Source: Joostella atrarenae (lineage in GTDB: Bacteria > Bacteroidota > Bacteroidia > Flavobacteriales > Flavobacteriaceae). Taken from it: DNA of 64,000 bases. The position numbers and the translations under genes were made by a program. The notes below the pieces were generated by a model. It did not search any database and was not told where the DNA came from. It was given only the letters and a program-made list of their open reading frames with translations. Positions 8,768 to 17,257 of this stretch are shown here, piece after piece; the stretch's first letter is position 1; every line of letters starts with the position of its first letter. The stretch covers positions 930,001 to 994,000 of the forward strand of contig NZ_JAETXX010000001.1 in assembly GCF_021764745.1 (NCBI RefSeq), in the 5' to 3' direction.

Positions 8768-10306
8768 ATGAAGAAGTATAATGTGTTTTTTATTGGGGTT
8801 TTACTTGTAATTATATCCTTTGGATGTGAAAAAGGTAAAGGCAAGATAGATGTTACAGATAAGATTAGTGATTTTTCTGATAGCACTGGGGTGAGACCTA
8901 ATTTTCATTTCACTCCTCCAAATGGTTGGATGAATGATCCTAACGGATTGGTTTATAATAAAGGAAAGTATCATCTTTTTTATCAACATTTTCCAGATTC
9001 TACTGTATGGGGACCTATGCATTGGGGTCACGCTACAAGCACAGATTTACTGAATTGGAAACACCAGCCTATAGCCATATATCCAGACAGTATAGGGTAT
9101 ATATTTTCTGGAAGTGCTGTTTTAGATAAAAATAATAGTTCTGGATTGGGAACTTCAGAAGCCTCACCAATTGTGGCTATGTATACATACCATGATCCTG
9201 TAGGAGAAAAAAGTGGAGCAAATAATTACCAAACCCAAGGAATTGCATACAGTATAGACAATGGAGCCTCTTGGGAAAAATATGCAAATAATCCTGTTAT
9301 TGGTAATGAAGGGATAAAGGACTTTCGAGATCCTAAAGTTTTTTGGGACGAAGAAACCAATAAATGGATATTATTACTTGTTGCTGGAGATCATTTAAAG
9401 ATTTACAATTCTGATAATTTAATAGACTGGGTTTTACTAAGTGAGTTTGGGAAAGAAAATGGAGCTCATGGCGGTGTATGGGAGTGTCCAGACTTATTTA
9501 AACTAAAAGTGTCTGGAACAGATGAAGAGAAATGGGTGTTATTAATTAGTATAAATCCCGGAGGTCCTAATGGAGGTTCTGCAACCCAATATTTTGTTGG
9601 AGATTTTGATGGTAATTCTTTTACCCCATCACATGATGATATTAGATGGGTAGATATGGGAGCGGATAATTATGCTGGTGTTACTTATAATAATGTTCCT
9701 GATGGAAAACGGATTTTTATTGGATGGATGAGTAATTGGAATTATGGGCAAGCTACACCTACCCAAACGTGGAGAAGTGCAATGACTATTCCTAGAGAAC
9801 TAACTCTAAGTGCTGTTAATGGAGCGTATATCTTGAAAAATTACCCTATAGATCAATTTAATAGTCTTCGTGAGAAAGTAGAGTTTAATTTATCTGAAAA
9901 TAAAGATTTAGTTGCAACAGAAAACTTTAATCAGAATGACATCTCTTTTATGGTTCCTAATAAAGGTTTTGAACTTTATTTTACTAATTCATTACAAGAT
10001 ACATTAGCTTTGAAAATAGAGAATGGTATTTTTGAAATTGATAGAAGTAAGAGCGGAGTAGTAGATTTTGCCGATTCTTTTGCAGATAAACCACACCAAA
10101 TGCCAGTAAATAATCTACCTGAAGGATTATTTGAAGTTCGTTTAATACAAGATGTTTCTTCGATAGAGATATTTATTAATAAAGGGCAGTACGTTATGAC
10201 TGAACAGGTTTTTCCTCGTATGCCTTACACAAACATGATAATTAAAAATACACCTTTTAAAAACTTAGAAATTTTTAAAATTAAATCAACCATAACAAAT
10301 GAGTAA
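8768..10306 (+). CDS. GH32 fructan hydrolase lipoprotein
   Basis: This is a 512-residue glycoside hydrolase of family 32 (levanase, inulinase or sucrase group). It starts with a lipoprotein signal (IISFGC, Cys20) and so is membrane-anchored on the periplasmic or outer face. The three catalytic blocks are intact: WMNDPNG with nucleophile Asp57, FRDP with Asp188 as transition-state stabiliser, and ECPD with Glu239 as acid/base. A C-terminal beta-sandwich follows from about residue 360. It overlaps the MFS transporter by 8 bp, consistent with translational coupling, so released fructose is probably imported directly. Exo- or endo-action cannot be decided from sequence. Confidence 0.94.
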   Translation: MKKYNVFFIGVLLVIISFGCEKGKGKIDVTDKISDFSDSTGVRPNFHFTPPNGWMNDPNGLVYNKGKYHLFYQHFPDSTVWGPMHWGHATSTDLLNWKHQPIAIYPDSIGYIFSGSAVLDKNNSSGLGTSEASPIVAMYTYHDPVGEKSGANNYQTQGIAYSIDNGASWEKYANNPVIGNEGIKDFRDPKVFWDEETNKWILLLVAGDHLKIYNSDNLIDWVLLSEFGKENGAHGGVWECPDLFKLKVSGTDEEKWVLLISINPGGPNGGSATQYFVGDFDGNSFTPSHDDIRWVDMGADNYAGVTYNNVPDGKRIFIGWMSNWNYGQATPTQTWRSAMTIPRELTLSAVNGAYILKNYPIDQFNSLREKVEFNLSENKDLVATENFNQNDISFMVPNKGFELYFTNSLQDTLALKIENGIFEIDRSKSGVVDFADSFADKPHQMPVNNLPEGLFEVRLIQDVSSIEIFINKGQYVMTEQVFPRMPYTNMIIKNTPFKNLEIFKIKSTITNE

Positions 10307-11630
10307 AGTATTACAATGGGCCATCATTATTTCCCTTGGTGGCTTTTTATTTGGATTCGATACTGCTGTAATTTCTGGAGCAGAACAAGCTATACAAAAA
10401 GAATGGGGGCTTAACGATTTAATGCATGGATTTGCTATTGCCGTAGCACTTTATGGTACATTGGTAGGAGCTATTTTTGGAGGTTTTCCATCCGATAGAA
10501 TAGGGAGAAGAAAGACCTTATTCTGGATTGCCATTTTATTTTTGGTTTCTGCAATTGGATCTGCTTTAGCGCCAGATGTATACTCTTTTATAGTCTTTCG
10601 TTTTATAGGAGGAATAGCCGTTGGAGCCTCTTCTGTAACCGCGCCAATTTATATTTCTGAAATTTCTCAGGCTCAAAATAGAGGGAAATTAGTGGCTTCC
10701 TTTCAGCTAAATCTTGTGTTGGGTATCTTAATGGCTTATGTGTCTAATTATATAATCAGTTTATTAAACCTAGAAAATTCATGGCGTTGGATGATGGGAG
10801 TAGAGGCAATTCCTGCATTAGCATTTGCACTATTAGTAAGAAAACTACCTCGAAGTCCGCGTTGGGTGCTCTTAAAACATGGAGCCGAAGAAGAAGCTTT
10901 GGATACATTAAAGCAGATAAATACAGATAATTATAAAGAAGAGTTTGATGCCATAAAAGTATCGATGGCAGAAGATGCCTCTAAGTCGTCACTTAAAGAA
11001 CGATTTTTTTCAAAGAAATTCAGTTTTGTAATTCTATTAGCTTTCCTTTTTGCTTTCTTTAATCAGTTATCAGGAATTAATTCGGTAATTTATTATGCAC
11101 CTAGAATATTCCGTGACGCTGGTTTAGGGAGTGAATCTTCGCTTTTTTCTACAGTAGGAATTGGAGTTGTAAACTTAATTTTCACACTAATAGGAATGTA
11201 TCTTATTGATAGAAGCGGCCGTAAAAAGTTAATGCTTATTGGGTCTATAGGATATATTATTTCTTTGTTTTTTATAGGTAGAGCTTTTGATACAGGTGAA
11301 ACAGAAGGGAGTATTGTACCTATACTTTCATTTATTTTTATAGCATCGCATGCAATTGGACAAGGGGCAGTAATTTGGGTTTTTATTTCTGAAATATTCC
11401 CAAATAGGGTAAGGGCTTACGGAATGTCTTTAGGAAGTTCTACGCATTGGGTTTTTGCGGCATTAATTACAAATTTCTTCCCTTACTTTACTGAAACTGT
11501 AGGGCCTGCTACTATATTTTATTTCTTCGCAGGAATGATGGTTCTTCAGTTATTATTTGTTATCTTTTTAATGCCTGAAACTAAAGGGAAGTCTTTGGAA
11601 GATCTATCAAAAACACTGTTGAAAGAGTGA
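10299..11630 (+). CDS. Sugar porter family MFS transporter (probable fructose uptake)
   Basis: This 443-residue protein has twelve predicted membrane segments and the full set of sugar-porter signatures: GFDTAVISGAE in the first helix, DRIGRRK after helix 2, LPRSPRW at the end of helix 6, FNQLSGINSVIYYAP in helix 7, and PETKGKSLE at the C-terminus. Such proteins are sugar:H+ symporters or facilitators in the inner membrane. It overlaps the GH32 gene by 8 bp, which makes fructose or a fructo-oligosaccharide the likely substrate. No SusC/SusD pair accompanies it. Confidence 0.93.
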   Translation: MSKVLQWAIIISLGGFLFGFDTAVISGAEQAIQKEWGLNDLMHGFAIAVALYGTLVGAIFGGFPSDRIGRRKTLFWIAILFLVSAIGSALAPDVYSFIVFRFIGGIAVGASSVTAPIYISEISQAQNRGKLVASFQLNLVLGILMAYVSNYIISLLNLENSWRWMMGVEAIPALAFALLVRKLPRSPRWVLLKHGAEEEALDTLKQINTDNYKEEFDAIKVSMAEDASKSSLKERFFSKKFSFVILLAFLFAFFNQLSGINSVIYYAPRIFRDAGLGSESSLFSTVGIGVVNLIFTLIGMYLIDRSGRKKLMLIGSIGYIISLFFIGRAFDTGETEGSIVPILSFIFIASHAIGQGAVIWVFISEIFPNRVRAYGMSLGSSTHWVFAALITNFFPYFTETVGPATIFYFFAGMMVLQLLFVIFLMPETKGKSLEDLSKTLLKE

Positions 11631-11713
11631 TTTTTGAAATTGGTTTTTTAGGGGAATGTTTTAGAAAGATAGCCTAAAAGAGAGGACTATTTTAAATGAA
11701 GCACAACAATAGT

Positions 11714-11760
11714 GTTAAATAAGTAACATGGTGACTTCAATTCTCCTGTTTTTATTTAAC
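11714..11760 (+). repeat. Inverted repeat in the leader of the Moco cluster
   Basis: GTTAAATAA (11714-11722) and TTATTTAAC (11752-11760) are perfect complements, with inner AACA/TGTT able to extend the stem. It lies 51 bp before moaD. It could be a leader structure or a weak terminator of the MFS gene; no clean T-run follows. Confidence 0.4.
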
Positions 11761-11811
11761 TTAACATTGGATAAACTCTTTTATTGAAATTTAATAAGAA
11801 TTATAGCAATT

Positions 11812-12051
11812 ATGAATGTTTTACTATTTGGAATTACAAAAGAGATTGTTGGGGATAGTCCCTTACATATCTCTGTGGAAAGTAATGTGAAGAATGTAAG
11901 GCAGCTGAGGTCTTTTCTATTAAAAGAATATCCTAAACTCCAAGAATTATCTTCTTTGGCAATCGCTGTAAATAATAAGTATGCCCAAGAAGACGATAAT
12001 ATTACGATTGATGATGAAATTGCATTGATTCCACCAGTTAGCGGCGGATAA
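11812..12051 (+). CDS. moaD: MoaD, molybdopterin synthase small subunit
   Basis: This is a 79-residue ubiquitin-fold sulfur carrier. It ends in PPVSGG, and the terminal Gly-Gly (78-79) is adenylated by MoeB and then thiocarboxylated to donate sulfur to precursor Z. The length and C-terminus fit MoaD rather than ThiS, and the next gene is moaA. It opens the nine-gene Moco cluster. Its obligate partner MoaE is not found in this window. Confidence 0.9.
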   Translation: MNVLLFGITKEIVGDSPLHISVESNVKNVRQLRSFLLKEYPKLQELSSLAIAVNNKYAQEDDNITIDDEIALIPPVSGG

Positions 12052-12087
12052 TTTTTTTGTGATTTTTAATAATAGGAAGTAGATTTT

Positions 12088-13071
12088 ATGTTGATAGATA
12101 ACCATAATAGAGTAATAAATTATTTAAGATTGGCGGTTACAGACCGTTGTAATCTACGTTGTAATTATTGCATGCCCGAAGAGGGAATCAATTTTGCAAA
12201 GCGCGATAATTTGTTCACTATGGACGAGCTTTGTAGTTTGAGTAGTATTATGGTTTCTCAGGGGATTAATAAAATTCGTTTAACGGGAGGAGAGCCTTTT
12301 GTTCGTAAAGATATCATGGTACTGTTTCGACATTTGGCATCTTTAAAAGCGCTCGAAGATATTTCTGTAACTACAAATGCTACATTAATTGGCCCTTATA
12401 TTGATGAATTAAAATCTTTGGGGATAAAAAATATCAATGTTAGTTTAGACGCTATAAATAAAGAAGCATTTGAGCGTATAACGAGAAGAAATCAATACGA
12501 TACTGTTTACGAAAATCTTATAAAGCTTATTTCTGAAGGTTTTAATGTTCGTGTGAATTGTATTGCATTAGAAGGTCAAAATATTGAAGAGATCCTTCCG
12601 TTAGTGGAACTTACCAAATATTATAATGTTTCGATTCGGTTTTTAGAAGAAATGCCATTTAATGGAGGTTCTAAGAGCTTTAATACTATTACATGGGATT
12701 ATAAGAAAATCTATAATTATATCTCAGAACACTATTCCAATATAGAAAGGCTAGCGTCAGAAAGTACATCTACTTCTATTAATTATAAAATTAAAGGGCA
12801 TAAAGGTTCTTTTGGTCTTATTCCTTCCTTTTCAAGGACTTTTTGTGGGAGTTGCAACCGACTCCGGATTTCTGCTACAGGTGATGTTATTACATGTTTG
12901 TATGGGAAGCCAAGAATGAATATCCGAGAGATTTTACGAAGCGATAATTCTGAAGCGAAAATTAATGAACATATTTTAGCTGCCATCGGAAGTCGTTCTA
13001 AAACAGGTTTTGAAGAACAGCAAAAATATGATGGTGTTTTTAATAATTCAATGACCTCAATTGGAGGATAA
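12088..13071 (+). CDS. moaA: GTP 3',8-cyclase MoaA
   Basis: This 327-residue radical-SAM enzyme performs the first step of molybdenum-cofactor synthesis, converting GTP to 3',8-cyclo-GTP. The N-terminal 4Fe-4S site is C21-x3-C25-x2-C28 (CNLRCNYC). The C-terminal cluster ligands are in FCGSCNRLRIS and further at TCLYG, and the protein ends in Gly-Gly, as needed for activity in this family. The TGGEPF SAM segment is present. It follows moaD by 36 bp. Confidence 0.96.
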   Translation: MLIDNHNRVINYLRLAVTDRCNLRCNYCMPEEGINFAKRDNLFTMDELCSLSSIMVSQGINKIRLTGGEPFVRKDIMVLFRHLASLKALEDISVTTNATLIGPYIDELKSLGIKNINVSLDAINKEAFERITRRNQYDTVYENLIKLISEGFNVRVNCIALEGQNIEEILPLVELTKYYNVSIRFLEEMPFNGGSKSFNTITWDYKKIYNYISEHYSNIERLASESTSTSINYKIKGHKGSFGLIPSFSRTFCGSCNRLRISATGDVITCLYGKPRMNIREILRSDNSEAKINEHILAAIGSRSKTGFEEQQKYDGVFNNSMTSIGG

Positions 13072-13142
13072 AAGGAATTATAAAGTTATAAGTACGGGAA
13101 ATTAAAATCTCCATACTTAAAATCACTACTATAAATAATACG

Positions 13143-13613
13143 ATGAATAAATTATCACATATAAATGAACATGGGGAGGCGACTATGGTCGATGTTTCCG
13201 ATAAACAGGTGACGGCTAGAGTGGCAGTCGCTTCTGGCGAGGTTATTTTCCCCCAAGAAGTTTTTACGGAACTTGAGAATGCTCATTTTTCAAATAAAAA
13301 AGGAAGTATTATTCAAACGGCAGTTGTTGCAGGAATTCAGGCGGTAAAGAAAACAGCAGATTTAATTCCTCTTTGTCACCAATTGGCATTGTCTAAAGTG
13401 CATATCGATATTCAGCCAAAAGAAAATTCGCTATTTATTTTGTGTACCGTAAAATGTACGGAACGTACTGGAGTAGAAATGGAGGCTTTAACGGGAGTTT
13501 CAGTTAGTGCACTTACTATTTATGATATGTGTAAGGCCTTGTCTCACGATATAAAAATCACAAACATTCAATTAGATCAAAAGTCGGGTGGCAAAAGTGA
13601 CTTCAACAGATAA
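13143..13613 (+). CDS. moaC: Cyclic pyranopterin monophosphate synthase MoaC
   Basis: This 156-residue protein catalyses the second Moco step, turning 3',8-cyclo-GTP into cPMP. Diagnostic blocks are MVDVSDK near the N-terminus, KKTADLIPLCHQL in the middle and the TGVEMEALTGVSVSALTIYDM segment carrying the active-site residues. Length is normal. Its 3' end overlaps the downstream mobA by 26 bp in another frame, indicating tight coupling. Confidence 0.96.
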   Translation: MNKLSHINEHGEATMVDVSDKQVTARVAVASGEVIFPQEVFTELENAHFSNKKGSIIQTAVVAGIQAVKKTADLIPLCHQLALSKVHIDIQPKENSLFILCTVKCTERTGVEMEALTGVSVSALTIYDMCKALSHDIKITNIQLDQKSGGKSDFNR

Positions 13614-14202
13614 ATTATATGGTTTAGTAATGGCCGGCGGGAAAAGTAGTAGGATGAAGTCTGACAAAGGACTTATTGATTACTACGGAATGCCACAGCG
13701 AGAGCAAGCTTATAAATTATTGGGTGAAGTTTGTGATCGTGTTTTTTATAGTATTAGAACTGATCAAAAAGGAGAATTCTCTTCCGAAGAAAATATTATT
13801 GAAGATCAGAATATTCACGTTGGTCCTTTAAACGGAATTTTAAGCGCTCATGATTACGATAAAAATGCAGCTTGGTTTATTCTAGCCTGCGATTTGCCTC
13901 TCATGAATATAAATGCGCTAAAACAGCTTAAAGAGAATAGAGATCCTAATAAATTAGTAACAGCTTTTGCTACTGAAGAGCGTAGTATTCCAGAGCCTCT
14001 CTGTGCTATTTGGGAATCAGATGGATTAAAAGCAGTTTTAAACTTTGTTTCAGAAAAGGGAACTTATTCACCAGTGAAATTTTTATTGAATAGTGATATC
14101 AAGATTGTGAATCCATTACAAGAAGATGTACTTTTAAATGCAAATTCAGAGGAAGATCGTATAAAAGTAATGCAAAAGTTAGCAGGTTTTGAACGAAAAT
14201 AG
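13588..14202 (+). CDS. mobA: MobA-like molybdenum cofactor guanylyltransferase
   Basis: This is a nucleotidyltransferase of about 204 residues with the MobA signature LVMAGGKSSRMKSDKG near residues 13-28 and the metal-binding LACDLPLM. It would attach GMP to Mo-molybdopterin. No ATG is near the front. The frame uses GTG at 13588, or a second GTG at 13597, both inside moaC, so the exact start is uncertain. It overlaps moeB by 14 bp. A second nucleotidyltransferase (mocA) at the cluster end suggests that both guanine and cytosine forms of the cofactor may be made. Confidence 0.85.
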   Translation: MAKVTSTDKLYGLVMAGGKSSRMKSDKGLIDYYGMPQREQAYKLLGEVCDRVFYSIRTDQKGEFSSEENIIEDQNIHVGPLNGILSAHDYDKNAAWFILACDLPLMNINALKQLKENRDPNKLVTAFATEERSIPEPLCAIWESDGLKAVLNFVSEKGTYSPVKFLLNSDIKIVNPLQEDVLLNANSEEDRIKVMQKLAGFERK

Positions 14203-15262
14203 ATACATAAGGCAAACGGTTTTAAAAAGCTTCGGAGTAGAAGCACAAGAAAAATTAAAGAACGCAAAAGTATTGGTAGTTGGTGCTGGTGGGTTAGGTG
14301 TTCCTGTGTTGCAATATCTAAATGCAATGGGAATTGGTACGCTTGGTATTGTAGAGAAAGATACCGTCGATATCTCGAATTTACAACGTCAAGTTTTGTA
14401 TGGAGAAGGCGATATTGGCTTGTCTAAGTTAGCTGTAATTACACAAAAATTACACGCACAGAATTCAGAAACCAAAATACAAGAATATCATACCTTTTTA
14501 ACTCCAGAAAATGCTCTAGAAATAATAGAGAAATATGATCTGGTAGTCGATGCTACAGATAATTTCCCAACGAGGTATTTAATTAACGATGCTTGTGTAA
14601 TTTTAAAGAAACCTTTTGTTTATGGGGCACTTCATGAATTTGAAGGACAGGTAAGTGTTTTTAATTATAAAGGAGGGCCAACGTATCGTTGTTTGTTTCC
14701 TACCATGCCTGGAAAAGGAGAAATGCCAGATTGTAATGAAAATGGAGTTTTGGGTGTTGTCCCAGGGATTATCGGGAATTTACAAGCGTTAGAAGTAGTA
14801 AAAGTGATTACAGGAATCGGGAAAACTCTTTCTGGAAGATTATTGATTTTTGATGGTTTACAACAGCAATATCAGCAAATATCTTTTTCGTTACAGCCAG
14901 AGAATTTACAAAGAACACATTTGGAGTCCAGTTATGAAGCTGTTTCTTGTGATATCAATACGCTAATTTCTGTGGATGATTTTTCTGATTTCCTGATAAA
15001 AGGAACTCCTTTTCAAATAATAGATGTTCGAACACCAGCAGAATATGAAGACTTTCATTTTGATAACTCTTTAAACATCCCGTTAAACGAACTTTTGGAG
15101 AGAGTCTCAGAAATAGATAACTCTAAATCAGTTTATCTAGTCTGTCAGTCGGGGGTTAGAAGTAATAAAGCACTACAACAATTAAAAAATAAAATAAGCG
15201 CCTCTATTTTTGAATTGGAAGGCGGGATAAATAATTATTTACAACATGCAGTTAACACCTGA
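14189..15262 (+). CDS. moeB: MoeB/ThiF-type adenylyltransferase with rhodanese domain
   Basis: This is a 357-residue fusion. Residues 1-240 are an E1-like domain with nucleotide loop GAGGLG (32-37), the DxxxxSNLQRQ segment and PDCNENG near the catalytic Cys. Residues 260-355 are a rhodanese domain with IDVRTPAEYE and the active-site loop CQSGVRS. It activates the MoaD C-terminus, and the rhodanese part can supply sulfur. The usual two CxxC zinc pairs are missing: only single Cys occur in YRCLFP and VSCDIN. The start appears to be TTG at 14189, inside mobA, since the N-terminus NENRYIRQ is family-typical. Confidence 0.9.
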   Translation: MNENRYIRQTVLKSFGVEAQEKLKNAKVLVVGAGGLGVPVLQYLNAMGIGTLGIVEKDTVDISNLQRQVLYGEGDIGLSKLAVITQKLHAQNSETKIQEYHTFLTPENALEIIEKYDLVVDATDNFPTRYLINDACVILKKPFVYGALHEFEGQVSVFNYKGGPTYRCLFPTMPGKGEMPDCNENGVLGVVPGIIGNLQALEVVKVITGIGKTLSGRLLIFDGLQQQYQQISFSLQPENLQRTHLESSYEAVSCDINTLISVDDFSDFLIKGTPFQIIDVRTPAEYEDFHFDNSLNIPLNELLERVSEIDNSKSVYLVCQSGVRSNKALQQLKNKISASIFELEGGINNYLQHAVNT

Positions 15263-16034
15263 ATCTCTTAGCATCCTTGCATTGTGTTTTTTTATAATCG
15301 CAATTTTATATTCTTCAGTTGGTTTTGGAGGAGGAAGTAGCTATTTGGCGTTGCTAACATTATTTTTTGCTAGTTTTTTTGTAATTCGTTCTGTAGCTTT
15401 AGTTTGCAATTTAATAGTTGTTTCTGGGAGCACATATCTATATTATAAAAACGGACATTTTGATGTTAAAAAGTTCATTCCCTTTGTTGCAACGAGTATT
15501 CCTCTAGCTTTTATAGGGGCATCTTTTAGGTTGAAAGAGTATGTTTTCTTTATCATTTTAGGACTCGCTTTAATGTTGTCTGCAATATTATTGGGGAGTC
15601 AAAGTATTAAAGAACGAAAGCAAAAAACACGACTTACAGCAAAGAAATATCCAGTTTGGGTAACTTATGTTTTAGGAGCTGGAATAGGTTTTTTGTCTGG
15701 ATTAGTAGGTATTGGAGGAGGTATTTTTCTAGCGCCTATTTTAAATCATATGCGCTGGGATTTTTCAATAAAAATAGCAGCCTTAGCAAGTTTCTTTATC
15801 TTAGTGAACTCTATTTCTGGGATTGCAGGGTTAATCTCTACGGAGATGTTTGTATTCCCATGGAAAGAAGGATTGGTTTTAGGAGCTGCAGTCTTAATTG
15901 GAGGGCAAATAGGAATCCGAATCAGTTTAAATAAGCTCAGTGGAAGAGGGATAAAACTGCTTACTGCGATATTAGTTCTTATCGTAGGAATAAGAGTTTT
16001 ATTGAAAAACGGATTAGGAGTGATTGATTTTTAA
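15246..16034 (+). CDS. TSUP (TauE/SafE) family anion permease
   Basis: This 262-residue inner-membrane protein has about seven to eight hydrophobic segments and the family's repeated glycine motifs, SVGFGGGSSYLALL near residue 24 and LVGIGGGIFLAPIL near residue 154. TSUP proteins move sulfite, sulfoacetate, thiosulfate or other small anions. It overlaps moeB by 17 bp and precedes moeA by 25 bp, so it is an integral member of the Moco cluster. It may supply molybdate or a sulfur oxyanion or export one; the substrate is inferred only from position. Confidence 0.87.
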   Translation: MQLTPESLSILALCFFIIAILYSSVGFGGGSSYLALLTLFFASFFVIRSVALVCNLIVVSGSTYLYYKNGHFDVKKFIPFVATSIPLAFIGASFRLKEYVFFIILGLALMLSAILLGSQSIKERKQKTRLTAKKYPVWVTYVLGAGIGFLSGLVGIGGGIFLAPILNHMRWDFSIKIAALASFFILVNSISGIAGLISTEMFVFPWKEGLVLGAAVLIGGQIGIRISLNKLSGRGIKLLTAILVLIVGIRVLLKNGLGVIDF

Positions 16035-16059
16035 TAGCATAATTTAAAATAAATACAAC

Positions 16060-17250
16060 ATGATTTCTTTCGAAGAAGCACATAGTAAAGTACTAGAAAG
16101 CACAATTTCTTTTGATACTGAAAGTGTATTATTTACCAACAGCTTAGGGAGAGTTTTGGCAGAAGATATTCTTGCAGACCGCGATTTTCCACCCTTCGAC
16201 CGTGTTACTAAAGACGGTATTGTTGTAAATTATGAAGCTATTAAAAATGGAAAAACAGAATTTTCTATTGAAGGAGTAGTAGCTGCAGGAACACCAAAAA
16301 GTAAATTAAAAGATAGAAATAATTGCCTTGAGATAATGACGGGAGCAGTAATGCCAGAAAATGCAGATACTGTTATTATGTACGAAGATATTACTATAAA
16401 AGAGGGAAAGGCGATTTTAAATTCTTCAGTAAAAGCATTTCAGAATATTCATAAGCAAGGAGTAGATACCCAGAAAGGAGCTATTCTTGTTAAGAAAAAT
16501 ACTAGAATTACAGCAGCAGAAATAGGAATTTTAGCAGCTGTAGGAAGCGTGGAAGTTGAGGTGAAAAAGTTGCCACAAGTAACATTGATATCCACAGGAG
16601 ATGAGTTAGTAGCTGTGCACGAAAAACCTGCTGCACACCAGATAAGAAACTCTAATATGCTTTCTTTGCATGCGTTATTATTAGATGAACATATTCATTC
16701 CAAGCATATCCATTTAAATGATAATAAGGAGGAGATTAAAAACAATCTTATCGAGTTGTTTTCTAATAGCGATATACTCATGTTAAGCGGGGGAGTTTCC
16801 AAAGGGAAATTCGACTATATTCCAGAAGTTTTAGAAGATTTGGGTGTAGAGAAAGTGTTTCATAGGGTAAAGCAACGCCCAGGGAAACCTTTTTGGTTTG
16901 GAATTCATAAGGCTTCTAAAACAGTGATTTTTTCTTTCCCAGGGAATCCTGTTTCTACTTTTGCAAATTATCATGTTTATTTTAAAGATTGGTTGCATAA
17001 ATCTTTAGGGTTGGAGATGATTAAAAATACCATTATTTTAGGGGAAGAAGTTTCTAATAAAACTGATTTAACTTTATTTATTAGCGTGAAGGTTAAGGAT
17101 CTTAATGGAGAAAAAAGAGCTTTTCGTGCTAAGGAAAATGGCTCTGGAGACCTTACTAGTTTGGCATTAACGGATGGATTTATCCAGCTTCCGCCAAGAG
17201 AAAAACCTTATAAAAAAGGAGAAACAGTTACTTTTATAGCTTCGAGATAA
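16060..17250 (+). CDS. moeA: Molybdopterin molybdenumtransferase MoeA
   Basis: This 396-residue protein inserts molybdenum into adenylylated molybdopterin. It shows the MoeA hallmarks: LAEDILADRDFPPFDR at the N-terminal region, the MTGAVMPENADTVI block, STGDEL, and the MoCF-domain segment SGGVSKGKFD followed by QRPGKPF and FPGNPVS. The C-terminal beta-barrel domain IV covers roughly residues 320-396. It is followed 7 bp later by xdhC. Confidence 0.95.
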   Translation: MISFEEAHSKVLESTISFDTESVLFTNSLGRVLAEDILADRDFPPFDRVTKDGIVVNYEAIKNGKTEFSIEGVVAAGTPKSKLKDRNNCLEIMTGAVMPENADTVIMYEDITIKEGKAILNSSVKAFQNIHKQGVDTQKGAILVKKNTRITAAEIGILAAVGSVEVEVKKLPQVTLISTGDELVAVHEKPAAHQIRNSNMLSLHALLLDEHIHSKHIHLNDNKEEIKNNLIELFSNSDILMLSGGVSKGKFDYIPEVLEDLGVEKVFHRVKQRPGKPFWFGIHKASKTVIFSFPGNPVSTFANYHVYFKDWLHKSLGLEMIKNTIILGEEVSNKTDLTLFISVKVKDLNGEKRAFRAKENGSGDLTSLALTDGFIQLPPREKPYKKGETVTFIASR

Positions 17251-17257
17251 ATAATTC

